DNA of 64,000 nucleotides, taken from Planctomycetota bacterium (GTDB taxonomy: Bacteria > Planctomycetota > Planctomycetia > Pirellulales > Lacipirellulaceae). This document shows, piece after piece, positions 53,359-61,439 of this stretch; position 1 is the stretch's first letter, and each line of letters begins with the position of its first letter. Location of the stretch: the NCBI GenBank assembly GCA_024278955.1, contig JAJRSE010000025.1, positions 48,395 through 112,394 of the forward strand, read 5' to 3'. The position numbers were made by a program, and so were the translations under genes. The notes beneath the pieces are model-generated. The model saw nothing but the letters and a program-made list of their open reading frames with translations. It did no database searches and was not told the DNA's origin.

Positions 53359-54912
53359 TTAGTTGCAGCCACAGCTGCTAGCAGGAGCAGCGGCACATCC
53401 GCCACCACAAGCACTGCTGCCGCCACAGGAACCGCATCCGCTACCACCACAACCGGTGGAAACTTCGGACTGCACTTCCTGAGCAACCATCTTGCAGACC
53501 TTCACTTCGACCTGCTTCTCAACCTGGACTGGCACACAAACGGTGTAAGTCTGGGTCTTCTCTTCTGGCACACACTCATAACGGGTAACCGTATAAGTGC
53601 GAGTACGTGTCTCAGGCTTGCAGACAGTGTACTGCACTTCCTTCGACTTCTGCTCGCAAACCATCTTGCAAACCTTGTATTCACGCGTGCGATTCTCAGT
53701 ACGGCACTTTCTCACGCAGATTGTGCGAGTGCGCTCTTCGGGAACCATCGTGCATACTTTGTAGGTGGAAGTACGAGTCTCGGGACGGCACTTACGTACA
53801 CAAACGGTACGAGTACGATCTTCCGAAACCATCTTGCAAACCTTAACGGTCTTCTCGCGAGTCTCGGTTCGGCACTTGCGAACGCAGACGGTGCGAGTGC
53901 GATCTTCTTGACGCGTAAGACAAACATTGTAGGTGTAAGGAACTTCTTCGCTTACGCACTGGTAAGTCGTGCAAGGCACTTGCTTTTGCTCGCAAGTTGG
54001 AACCCAAACTCGCTTGCATACGGTGCGAGTTGCTGGAGCACAACCACAGGCGTCTCCACAACTGCCACAGCTACCACAGGAGTTGCCACAGCCGCCGCCA
54101 CATGCATTGCTTCCGCAACCACTGCTAGCGCCACAAGCAACTTCTGACGTCTGGGTTTGCCAGCTACCACCACGAACCGTAATGGTCTTCATCGTCGTGA
54201 CTGGAACCCGCTTGGTCACAGTGCGCGAACCTTGACGTGCTTCGGTGTAAGGCACGTTAACCGTGTAAGACTGCTCAACGTTCTCGGTGTAAGGAACTTG
54301 AACGGTGTAGCTAACGGTCTTTTCCGAATAGCTCGGTACCTGAACCGTGTAAGTCTGCTCGACTTGCTCGGTGTAAGGAACATTCACGGTGTACTCGCGT
54401 GTCTTCTCTTCGTACTTAGGAACATTCACCGTGTAAGTCTGAGTAACGTTCTCGGTGTAAGGAACTTGAACGGTGTACTCCGAAGTCTTGGTTTCCCAAA
54501 CTGGCTTCGATACGGTGTAGTTCACGGTCTTGGTCAAGGTCTCAGGAACCATGACGGTATATTCCTGAGTCTTCTCTTCTTGAATTGCAACTCGCTTGTT
54601 CACGGTGTAGGTGCGAGTTCGCTCTTCTTTCTTGTACTCGGTCGAAGTTACGGTACGCATCTCGGTAACATAAGTCGGCACCATCACGGTGCGAGTTACG
54701 GTCTGTGTGCCACAACACGAGGCAGCAGCTTCGCCACAGCCTCCACTACAAGAATCGCAAGCAGCAGCTTCGCAGCCACCACAAGCAGGAGCAGTTTCAC
54801 AACAACTACTCTGACAACATTTCTTCCTAAACAAACCTGCGGACGCATCGTCCGAGGCCGTTGCTACCAGCAAACCAAGTGCTGGCAACAAGCACATTAC
54901 GTGACGTAACAT
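53359..54912 (-). CDS. YTV-repeat cysteine-rich cell wall protein
   Basis: The start is ATG 54912 (MLRHVMCLLPALGLL) with GGAGG about 12 bases upstream, giving 517 residues. After the signal peptide comes AGLFRKKCC and a Cys-rich block. Residues about 65-250 are made of repeats of the type YTV-x-VPYTE (VQVPYTENVTQTYTVNVPKYEEKTREYTV), the planctomycete-specific YTV domain. A Gly/Cys/Ser block follows, and then a second set of Cys repeats (TRTVCVRKCRTETR-x-KVCKMV, five copies). The end is again Cys/Gly/Ala-rich. YTV proteins are reported as components of the planctomycete cell wall, probably joined by disulphides. Most other ORFs over this gene are repeat shadows. Confidence 0.93.
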   Translation of the reverse strand: MLRHVMCLLPALGLLVATASDDASAGLFRKKCCQSSCCETAPACGGCEAAACDSCSGGCGEAAASCCGTQTVTRTVMVPTYVTEMRTVTSTEYKKEERTRTYTVNKRVAIQEEKTQEYTVMVPETLTKTVNYTVSKPVWETKTSEYTVQVPYTENVTQTYTVNVPKYEEKTREYTVNVPYTEQVEQTYTVQVPSYSEKTVSYTVQVPYTENVEQSYTVNVPYTEARQGSRTVTKRVPVTTMKTITVRGGSWQTQTSEVACGASSGCGSNACGGGCGNSCGSCGSCGDACGCAPATRTVCKRVWVPTCEQKQVPCTTYQCVSEEVPYTYNVCLTRQEDRTRTVCVRKCRTETREKTVKVCKMVSEDRTRTVCVRKCRPETRTSTYKVCTMVPEERTRTICVRKCRTENRTREYKVCKMVCEQKSKEVQYTVCKPETRTRTYTVTRYECVPEEKTQTYTVCVPVQVEKQVEVKVCKMVAQEVQSEVSTGCGGSGCGSCGGSSACGGGCAAAPASSCGCN

Positions 54913-55443
54913 ACGGGGGTACCCTCCAACTAAAAGACAAAAAACAATGGGAACTGAGAAATACCTTGCAAGCCGCAAAACAATTGCGGCTGATAAGTCC
55001 ATCTGCATGAAATGAGAGGAATAGGTATTCCAGCGATTCTAGCGTGACCTTTTGGGTTTGCAAAGGTTTTCAGGATTATTCTTCCAAAAATCGAGAGGCT
55101 TTTCAGAGGCTGCATCCTCTCCTCCCTCTGCTTAAAGGTCCATAAGATCTCAAGAGTAGTTCGTATTAACGGGCCAGGAAGTCCTTTTCTTCGAAAAAGG
55201 TGGAAACCCACCGCATTCCCACAAACGGCGAGGTCCCGCGAGCAAGTCAACTCGAACCCTACAATCAAGCTAACCCAACCCCTTTTTCTTAGAGCGATTT
55301 TCTACAAAACAAGCCCAGGGATTACAATCCCTGGGCTTGTGGAGTGGTTTTGAATGAGTGCGCAACTCTAGAAATTGACGATCCGACGACTGCGGGCATC
55401 CGCACTCGCTCGTGGCCAAAACAGGCAGTCGTCTCGTCTAGGG
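54913..55443. other. Intergenic region between the YTV gene and the FKBP gene
   Basis: About 530 bases. It holds the leader and promoter of the YTV gene on its left side and the 28-bp palindrome copy 2 near its right side. The ORF at 54930-55268 (-) is not protein-like. No RNA gene was seen. Confidence 0.45.
55311..55338. repeat. 28-bp palindrome, copy 2
   Basis: Same as copy 1 except for one base in the centre (ATTACAAT in place of ATTGCAAT). It lies about 105 bases after the stop of the FKBP gene (minus strand). The 13 bases on each side pair perfectly. Confidence 0.9.
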
Positions 55444-56178
55444 TTATTTCCCGACGATGCCCAGCAGCTCGATATCAAACACCAAGACGCTTCCCGCCTC
55501 GATCGGAGGCCCTGGCGGACGGTCGCCGTAGGCAAGATCTGCCGGAATATAAAGCTGCCATTTGTCGCCGACCTTCATCATCTGCAGCGCCTCGGTCCAG
55601 CCAGGAATCACCCGATTCACGGGGAACTCTGCCGGAGCATTGCGAGCATACGAGCTGTCAAACTCGGTGCCATCGATCAAGGTGCCCCGATAATGGCAAC
55701 TCACCACATCCGTCAGGCCCGGCGCCTCGCCATCGCCCGACTCGATTACCTTGTACTGTAACCCGCTCTTGGTCGCCTTCACGCCCTTTTGCTTGCGGTT
55801 CGACGCCAAAAACTCTTCCCCTTCGACTCGGTTATTCATACCTACCGCCCGTCCACGGGCCCCTTCTTTCTCTGCCATGTGTTGTTGTAAATGCTGAATT
55901 GCTTCGCCTAGAACTTTCTTGTCGTATTTTGGTTTCGATCCTTCGAGCGCCGCTTTCAAACCCGCTAGCAGGCTCTCTAGGTGAAGAGGCGTCTCGTTCG
56001 CATGAAAGTTGCTTCCAATGTCCATCCCTATCGCGTAGCTATACTGCTGAACCTCCGGCGAATCCGACGTAAGTCCTCCCGGGGCCTTCCCAGCGGGCAA
56101 GTCTTCCTCGGCTCCGGCCCAGGTCGCTGCTGCACACAAGAACGAACCCACAACAATCGCGATGCTTAGCTTCATCAT
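55444..56178 (-). CDS. FKBP-type peptidyl-prolyl isomerase, exported
   Basis: A 244-residue Mip/FkpA-like isomerase that helps fold exported proteins. The start MMKLSIAIVVGSFL is preceded by GGAG; a signal peptide ends near AGAEE (about 23). The N-terminal helical dimerisation region (about 40-125) is YSYAIGMDIGSNFHANETPLHLESLLAGLKAALEG. The FKBP domain (about 135-244) contains SGLQYKVIESGDG, VVSCHYRGTLIDGTEFDSSY, VIPGWTEALQMMKVGDKWQLYIPADLAYGD and GSVLVFDIELLGI with the active-site aromatics. It acts in the periplasm. Confidence 0.93.
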   Translation of the reverse strand: MMKLSIAIVVGSFLCAAATWAGAEEDLPAGKAPGGLTSDSPEVQQYSYAIGMDIGSNFHANETPLHLESLLAGLKAALEGSKPKYDKKVLGEAIQHLQQHMAEKEGARGRAVGMNNRVEGEEFLASNRKQKGVKATKSGLQYKVIESGDGEAPGLTDVVSCHYRGTLIDGTEFDSSYARNAPAEFPVNRVIPGWTEALQMMKVGDKWQLYIPADLAYGDRPPGPPIEAGSVLVFDIELLGIVGK

Positions 56179-56400
56179 CTTTCATCTCCAAATTCTGTCA
56201 AATTTCTTCAGGCGGGACCTCGGCCAACATCCTAACAAATCTCGATGCCCGCGCGTATCCGGCCAAAAACAAGCTTTTCGACCTGCTGGCAACACCAACC
56301 CGGTTTATTTTACCGCCACGGCAAGCTATCCTTACATTAAGCAAGAACAGCCAACAAACCCAGGGACCTCACTCCCTGCGAAACCAAGGAGACCCAAGCC

Positions 56401-56895
56401 ACGGCCAATAAAAGCAGCAAAAAAAAGGCTTCCAAAGACGACGCGAAAAACGAACGCGCCATCGCGAACAATCGCAAAGCCCGGCACCATTACCTCATCC
56501 TCGATACTCTCGAATGCGGCATCGTGCTCACCGGCAGCGAAGTAAAAAGCCTGCGCAATGGCCAAATCTCCTTGGAAGAAGCCTACGGACGAGTCCTCAA
56601 AGATGAAGTCTGGCTTGTCGGATGCGATATCCAAGAATACAACTTCGCCCACCAGCTCAACCACGCCCCCAAGCGGCCCCGCAAGCTGCTGATGCATCGC
56701 CGCGAAATTCTCAAATTCGCCGCCCAAGCCTACGAAAAAAACCTTACGCTCGTCCCGCTCAAAATGTATTTCGTCCGCGGACGAGCCAAAGTCCTCATGG
56801 GCATCGGCCGTGGCAAGAAACTCTACGACAAACGCGAGTCGCTAAAAAAGAAAGACATGCAACGCGACATGGACCGAGCCGCAAGACGTGGCTAA
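56401..56895 (+). CDS. smpB: SsrA-binding protein SmpB, apparent ACG start
   Basis: SmpB binds tmRNA and is needed for trans-translation on stalled ribosomes. The track gives only 123 residues from a GTG at 56524, but this cuts the conserved core. The frame is open upstream to 56401 and gives NNRKARHHYLILDTLECGIVLTGSEVKSLRNG, the typical SmpB N-terminus. There is no ATG, GTG or TTG there: the only codon with a good ribosome site (AAGGAG, nine bases upstream) is ACG at 56401, followed by GCC AAT AAA as in a normal start. So the gene is annotated from ACG, 164 residues; a sequence error or mutation of ATG is the other option. The C-terminal basic tail (DMQRDMDRAARRG) is usual. Convergent with the KAS-like gene. 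Confidence 0.88.
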   Translation, partial: TANKSSKKKASKDDAKNERAIANNRKARHHYLILDTLECGIVLTGSEVKSLRNGQISLEEAYGRVLKDEVWLVGCDIQEYNFAHQLNHAPKRPRKLLMHRREILKFAAQAYEKNLTLVPLKMYFVRGRAKVLMGIGRGKKLYDKRESLKKKDMQRDMDRAARRG

Positions 56896-56943
56896 AACGG
56901 CCGAGTCGCAAACACCGATCGCCTAAGCGAATTCACTCCCGCC

Positions 56944-58200
56944 TCAACCTCGCTCGGCTCGCACCAAAAGCGAAACCGCCTGCCCCGTCCGCTTGTGGTT
57001 CAAAGCCAACACCAAAGGCGACCTCGCAATCTGCGATCCGCTCACCACATTCACCGGGCAAGCCTTGTCGGGTTGTTCGTAGTTCAACGTCGGCGGCACC
57101 ACCCCTTGCCGTGCCCCCATCAGGCTAATCGCCAATTCAGCAGCCCCGCTGCCCGCCCCAAGATTTCCAAAAAAGCTTTTCGGGGCCGTCACCGGCACCT
57201 CGCCCAAAACTTGATCGATCACACGGGCTTCCATTGCGTCGTCGGCAATCGTCCCCACGCCATGAGCATTCACATGTCCAATCTCCTCCACTGACACGTC
57301 GCCCATCGCCAGCGCCGCTTCAATCGCCTGACGAATTGCCTGCCCCGACGGCTGCTGAGTGGTTGCACACGGCTCGCATCGCCGCCCATGCCCCAACACT
57401 TGCGCCTGCACGGCTACGCCCCGTCGACTCGCATGCGCTCGACTTTCAAGAACAAACATCGCCGCTCCCTCGCTTGCCACGCCCCCATCGCGCCCCGCGT
57501 CGAAAGGTCGACACGCCTCGCCCGGGTTCGCAATGTTCTTCGAAAGATCGATCCCACCTTGCCATGCAACATCAATCATCGAAAGCATCGAACTCGCACC
57601 CCCAGCAAGCATCACATCAGCATGACCGCGAGCAATCACGTCGGCTGCTTCGATAATCGCCATCAGCCCCGAAACGTCGCCCTGAACAATCGTATTGATC
57701 GGTCCCCGAGCATCGTGAGCAATCCCCACATGGCAGCACGCCATATTCGGAAGATACTTGAGCATCCACAACGGATACATCTCCCGCATGCCTTCGCCCC
57801 AACGAGCCATATCAAGCTGCCCATTTTCGCTCGCCGCCCGATAGAGATCGGCAAGCTCCTCAATGCGCGAACGAAAATTGCTCGCTCCAATCACCACGCC
57901 CAATCGCTCGGGATCAAGCGGCGCCTCGTCGAGCGTTGCATCAGCCCAAGCCAGCTCCGAAGCCGTAAACCCAAGCTGCGTCTCTCGCGACATCACCTTC
58001 AAGCTTTTACGTGGCTTCACATATTGCTTGGGCTCAAAATCTCGCACCTCCCCGCCGATCGGCACAGGAAAACTCGTCCCTGCCAACCGATCGATCTGAC
58101 GCACCCCGCTACGACGATCCTCCACCGCCGACCAAACCGCTTCGCGGCCGATACCCAGCGGGCAAGCGATTCCAATACCTGTGATGACGACTTCTTGCAC
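56944..58200 (-). CDS. Beta-ketoacyl-ACP synthase-like protein lacking the catalytic Cys
   Basis: A 418-residue thiolase-fold protein similar to FabF in length and order of motifs (GIGIACPLGIGREAVWSAVEDRRSG start, GTG start codon at 58200). Of the Cys-His-His triad only one residue is left. The nucleophile region reads INTIVQGDVSGLMA, where FabF has ST-A-C-A-S-G, so Cys is replaced by Asp. The first His is kept in VNAHGVGTIADD. The second lies in KSFFGNLGAGSGAAE, where GH is changed to GN. The protein cannot condense by the normal route. It may be a chain-length factor-like partner, a decarboxylase, or a binding protein. No partner ketosynthase or ACP gene is adjacent; a fatty acid desaturase is divergent. 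Confidence 0.85.
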   Translation of the reverse strand: MQEVVITGIGIACPLGIGREAVWSAVEDRRSGVRQIDRLAGTSFPVPIGGEVRDFEPKQYVKPRKSLKVMSRETQLGFTASELAWADATLDEAPLDPERLGVVIGASNFRSRIEELADLYRAASENGQLDMARWGEGMREMYPLWMLKYLPNMACCHVGIAHDARGPINTIVQGDVSGLMAIIEAADVIARGHADVMLAGGASSMLSMIDVAWQGGIDLSKNIANPGEACRPFDAGRDGGVASEGAAMFVLESRAHASRRGVAVQAQVLGHGRRCEPCATTQQPSGQAIRQAIEAALAMGDVSVEEIGHVNAHGVGTIADDAMEARVIDQVLGEVPVTAPKSFFGNLGAGSGAAELAISLMGARQGVVPPTLNYEQPDKACPVNVVSGSQIARSPLVLALNHKRTGQAVSLLVRAERG

Positions 58201-58417
58201 GAGCTGGGGTTTAACCTAGTAAAAACAATAAAAAAACAAGGAACGCGCGGGACTGCTAAACAGTTTATCCCGACCGCTTCTCCCCAACAACCAGCCATCA
58301 AACCCCAAGATCGCCTAGCCAGCTTTGCGGAACCGAGATAAACTCGCATTCACGGCTTATGACAACAGCCGTCTCAACTCCCTGCTGGCCCACCTTTAGC
58401 AAACGAGTGCCAACCAA

Positions 58418-59497
58418 GTGTCCGAAACGACAACCCCCACCGCTGAATTCTCGCTTTCTCAGGCTCGTACGATCGTTGGCGAGTTCTTCACTCCGAATCC
58501 GTGGATCTACTGGACCGATTTCCTCATCAGCTGGACCCTTGGCATCGCCGCGTTCATGCTTGTCGATACCCCCACGCTGCTCACCTCCGACACCGCCTGG
58601 CATTGGCCGATACGAATTGTCGGGTTTATTGTCTCCTCGCTCCTCTACTACCGCTGCGCGCTTTTCATTCACGAACTCATGCACATTCGCGAAGGACGCT
58701 TCAACGCTTTCCGGCTGGTCTGGAACCTGCTCTGCGGCATCCCCTTTCTTATCCCCACGTTTGTCTACTACACCCATGTCGACCACCATCGCCGCAAACA
58801 CTACGGCACCAAGCAGGACGGCGAATACATCGCCCTCGCACACATGCCGGCCTGGAAAATCTTATTCTACATGTCGCAGGTGTTCGTCATCCCGCTGGTC
58901 GCCGTCGTTCGCTTTGGCCTGCTAACCCCCCTTACCTGGATCAGCCCCACCCTACGCAACTGGGTCCACCGTCACGTCTCGTCGATGGTCATGAACCCTG
59001 CCTATCTCCGCCCCCAACCCACGCCACGTACGCTGCGCATCATCCGCCTGCAAGAACTTGGCTGCTTCCTCTGGATTCTCTTTATTGCCGTGCGCATGTT
59101 CGCCCCCATGGGCCTCATCCCCGGCACGCTCTCCCCTTGGTTCCTATTGCACGTCTACCTAACCGGCGTCTTCATCGTCACGGTCAACAACCTCCGCACC
59201 CTCGGCGCCCACCGCTGGGTCAGCACGGGCGAAGAAATGACCTTCGTCGACCAATTGCTCGACTCGGTCGATTACCCAAAACACCCCATCACCGGCGCCA
59301 TGTGGGCCCCCATCGGCCTCCGCTTCCACGCCCTCCACCACATTTTTCCGACGATGCCCTACCACGCCCTCGCCACCGCCCACCACCGCCTCATGCAAGA
59401 CCTGCCCGAAGATTCCCCCTACCGAAAATGCAGCGCCGACTCCCTGCCCCAAGTCCTAACAGCCCTCTGGCGTCGAGCAAAGAAAAACAGAAGCTAA
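58418..59497 (+). CDS. Fatty acid desaturase family protein
   Basis: A 359-residue membrane di-iron enzyme with GTG start at 58418. The three histidine boxes are HELMH (85-89), HVDHHRRKH (120-128) and HALHHIFPTMPYH near 303. Four or more hydrophobic helices surround them. The family inserts double bonds or hydroxyl groups into acyl chains or related lipids; substrate and position cannot be read from the sequence. It is divergent from the KAS-like gene with a shared 217-base upstream region, which could mean a common lipid pathway. The palindrome copy 3 follows its stop. Confidence 0.92.
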   Translation: MSETTTPTAEFSLSQARTIVGEFFTPNPWIYWTDFLISWTLGIAAFMLVDTPTLLTSDTAWHWPIRIVGFIVSSLLYYRCALFIHELMHIREGRFNAFRLVWNLLCGIPFLIPTFVYYTHVDHHRRKHYGTKQDGEYIALAHMPAWKILFYMSQVFVIPLVAVVRFGLLTPLTWISPTLRNWVHRHVSSMVMNPAYLRPQPTPRTLRIIRLQELGCFLWILFIAVRMFAPMGLIPGTLSPWFLLHVYLTGVFIVTVNNLRTLGAHRWVSTGEEMTFVDQLLDSVDYPKHPITGAMWAPIGLRFHALHHIFPTMPYHALATAHHRLMQDLPEDSPYRKCSADSLPQVLTALWRRAKKNRS

Positions 59498-59509
59498 CAA
59501 AAAACGCGT

Positions 59510-59537
59510 AAGCCCAGGGATTGCAATCCCTGGGGTT
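59510..59537. repeat. 28-bp palindrome, copy 3
   Basis: Same as copy 1 but with one changed base near the right end (GGGGTT for GGGCTT). It begins 13 bases after the desaturase stop codon. Confidence 0.9.
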
Positions 59538-59598
59538 TCCAATCGGTTAACACCGACAATCTCTCGAAAAAAGTCGGCTCAGTGGCAACTTCGATTCG

Positions 59599-59853
59599 TT
59601 ACGCGCGGCCAAAAAATTCTTCGTCGCTAACGCCATCATCCTTAGTCAGATTGAATTTTCGTCGCACACCTTTTACGTAACAATTTTCTACTCCGTCGTC
59701 CCTGGAAAAGTCACATCGGGTTACGATATTGGGATAGAGCTTGCTCTGGTAGCTGGTAAGATTTGCAAGGTACTGGTTCCTTATCCCTCGAAACCTTGCA
59801 ATATGAGACACGTATGAAGCCTCGATCTCAAGCTGAGCAAAGCGGCGTGGCAT
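59599..59853 (-). CDS. Hypothetical ORF, doubtful
   Basis: An 84-codon frame next to transposase debris. The second half (FSRDDGVENCYVKGVRRKFNLTKDDGVSDEEFF) contains a doubled DDGV motif and looks more like protein than chance, but no family is recognised and no ribosome site is seen. It may be the broken 3' part of an inserted gene. Confidence 0.3.
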   Translation of the reverse strand: MPRRFAQLEIEASYVSHIARFRGIRNQYLANLTSYQSKLYPNIVTRCDFSRDDGVENCYVKGVRRKFNLTKDDGVSDEEFFGRA

Positions 59854-59885
59854 CGTACTGCGACAATCGTACGTTCGTGTGGCGT

Positions 59886-59966
59886 TGCGTGCTGGTTGGG
59901 AAACAGATCGGCAAAATGTTCGATCGCGTCAGCAACGATGTGCGGAAATTCAACAATTGCAGGCAT
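59886..59966 (-). pseudogene. Transposase N-terminal fragment
   Basis: The frame starting at ATG 59966 reads MPAIVEFPHIVADAIEHFADLFPNQ. This is close to the N-terminus I know from DDE transposases of the IS4/IS701 type in planctomycetes (EFP-x-IV, then HF-x-DLF-x-N). After about 27 residues the similarity ends and the frame runs into sequence without transposase character. The rest of the element is missing, so it is a relic. Recognition is from memory of the family pattern, not from a search. Confidence 0.4.
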
Positions 59967-60142
59967 GGCAAAAACTCGCTGGGTGCTGGTGAGCCATGCT
60001 CCAGCAGAACAGCAATTCGTCGATTTTTCAGACAAACCCAACATCATCTAACAAATCCTATGCAAGCAATACCACATCTAGTACTTGCTAGCTGATGCGG
60101 TAATGAAAATGATCTTGATATCCCAAAATGCAAAAGCACTAG

Positions 60143-60391
60143 TTACTCACTTTCCTCAGGCAAATCGAAGACGTAGCGGTCGATACATGCGAGGAAGCCG
60201 AGGGCGAGGGCGGAGCCGACAAATTTGATGGCGGCTTGGCTACTCTGGGCAAAGTAGTTGGCGGCACTGCCTTCGGCGCCAGAAATGCCCCACTGGAGGA
60301 GCATCCAGACTGCATCGCAGAAGAAGAGAAGGCAGAGGATGAATGCGACCCATGCCGCAAGTTCAATGGTTCGCTCAAAAAGCCAGTCCAT
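60143..60391 (-). CDS. Small two-helix membrane protein
   Basis: An 82-residue protein from ATG 60391 (MDWLFERTIELAAWVAF). Two hydrophobic helices are visible: ELAAWVAFILCLLFFCDAVWMLLQW (about 10-34) and AAIKFVGSALALGFLACIDRYVF (about 53-75). No family is recognised. The gene starts 11 bases after the PEP-CTERM gene stop, so both are likely transcribed together. Confidence 0.6.
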   Translation of the reverse strand: MDWLFERTIELAAWVAFILCLLFFCDAVWMLLQWGISGAEGSAANYFAQSSQAAIKFVGSALALGFLACIDRYVFDLPEESE

Positions 60392-60402
60392 GAAATTATC
60401 TT

Positions 60403-61065
60403 CTATCGTTTTCGCAGAGGTAGGGTTGCTTTCGCCAATTGAGGACGGCGGCGAGTGAAAAGCAGTAAGCTTAGGGTAGCGATTCCGCAGCCCAAAAGCC
60501 AGATGGCTGTGGGTTCGGGGATGCTTGTGCCGTTGATGGTAAAGAAGAGCTGAACATTGAGGGGGTCGCCGACCGAAAGGGGGGCGGTGGGTCCGCTGGG
60601 GGCTAAAGTGAATTGGTCGACTCGGAGGCTGATCGATTCGATGGTCGAGTTGACTAAATCGGGCGCGTTTGCTGGCGTGCCATGGAGGAAGAAGTCGGAC
60701 TCGGACCATCCGCGTTTTTCGCTGACTCCGCCGGGCTCATCTTCGGTGAGGAAAATGCGGATGAATTCTTGAGAGGCGTCGGTCAGGCGGGCGACGACTT
60801 CGTCGAAGCCGGGGTCGCTCGGGGTTTTTATGAATTCTTGGTTGAGGCTTGCCGGGCTGATGACCAGGTCGTCAAAGAGGCGAATGAGGTTGGTGGGGTT
60901 GAGCTGGTCGTCGGCAAAAACGAGGTCCACGTCGAGCTGGTCGTTGTCGAAGTTGTTGACACTGCTGCTGACGGTTAGCGTGCGTGTGAATAACACGGCA
61001 GCATGGGCTGAGGTGGTAAGGGCAGCGACGGCGACGGCCGCGATCAAAAGCGAAGTGCGTGTCAT
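60403..61065 (-). CDS. PEP-CTERM exported protein
   Basis: A 220-residue exported protein with a signal peptide (AAVAVAALTTSAHA, about 9-22). The mature domain is strand-rich (TRTLTVSSSVNNFDNDQLDVDLVFADDQLN, SISLRVDQFTLAP). The C-terminus carries the PEP-CTERM sorting signal: SIPEPTAIWLLGCGIATLSLLLF followed by RRR. Such proteins are processed by an exosortase and placed at the surface or in exopolysaccharide. No exosortase gene is in the window. Confidence 0.85.
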   Translation of the reverse strand: MTRTSLLIAAVAVAALTTSAHAAVLFTRTLTVSSSVNNFDNDQLDVDLVFADDQLNPTNLIRLFDDLVISPASLNQEFIKTPSDPGFDEVVARLTDASQEFIRIFLTEDEPGGVSEKRGWSESDFFLHGTPANAPDLVNSTIESISLRVDQFTLAPSGPTAPLSVGDPLNVQLFFTINGTSIPEPTAIWLLGCGIATLSLLLFTRRRPQLAKATLPLRKR

Positions 61066-61439
61066 GTGAGGTTCTCCCCAAAGTGCGAGCCAGGGCTCTA
61101 CTTGTTTGGTGTCAATGGGCTGGATTGGTGTCTACGAAGAAAGAGCCCTGTATACGAACCTCCCGTGCCAACCGTTAAGTTGATTCAAGAGAATTCAGAA
61201 TGCGGGGCTCTTCAGTAGGTCGTGCTCGGTTGTTTGATTTTGTCATTTCCCCCGCAGGATGGGGAGTCATGGCAAGAGGTCGACTTTTCAGTTTAGCAGC
61301 AAGGCGTGGCGAGTGGCAAACAAATTGTGCTTAAATCTCAGGGCATTTGCCCCTGTTTCTTTTTCAGGGAGGGCGGGTTGCGGTAAATTGTTGGCTTCGA
61401 GGTTATCAGCGAAGGGCCTTCGGGGCTGTTGGCGAAGGG
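61066..61439. other. Intergenic region between the PEP-CTERM and sulfite reductase genes
   Basis: About 370 bases with no gene. It contains a CAGGGCA/TGCCCCTG hairpin with a following TTTCTTTTT (near 61342) oriented for + transcription, and a short GCCCTTCGC direct repeat near 61415 just after the sulfite reductase stop. I see no RNA gene. Confidence 0.4.

Noticed and set aside
57388-58341. 317-codon ORF opposite the KAS-like gene
   Set aside because: His/Arg/Pro-rich shadow frame; the minus-strand gene has clear family motifs.
58501-59511. 336-codon ORF in another frame of the desaturase gene
   Set aside because: Arg/Pro/His-rich overlapping frame; the desaturase frame carries all three His boxes.
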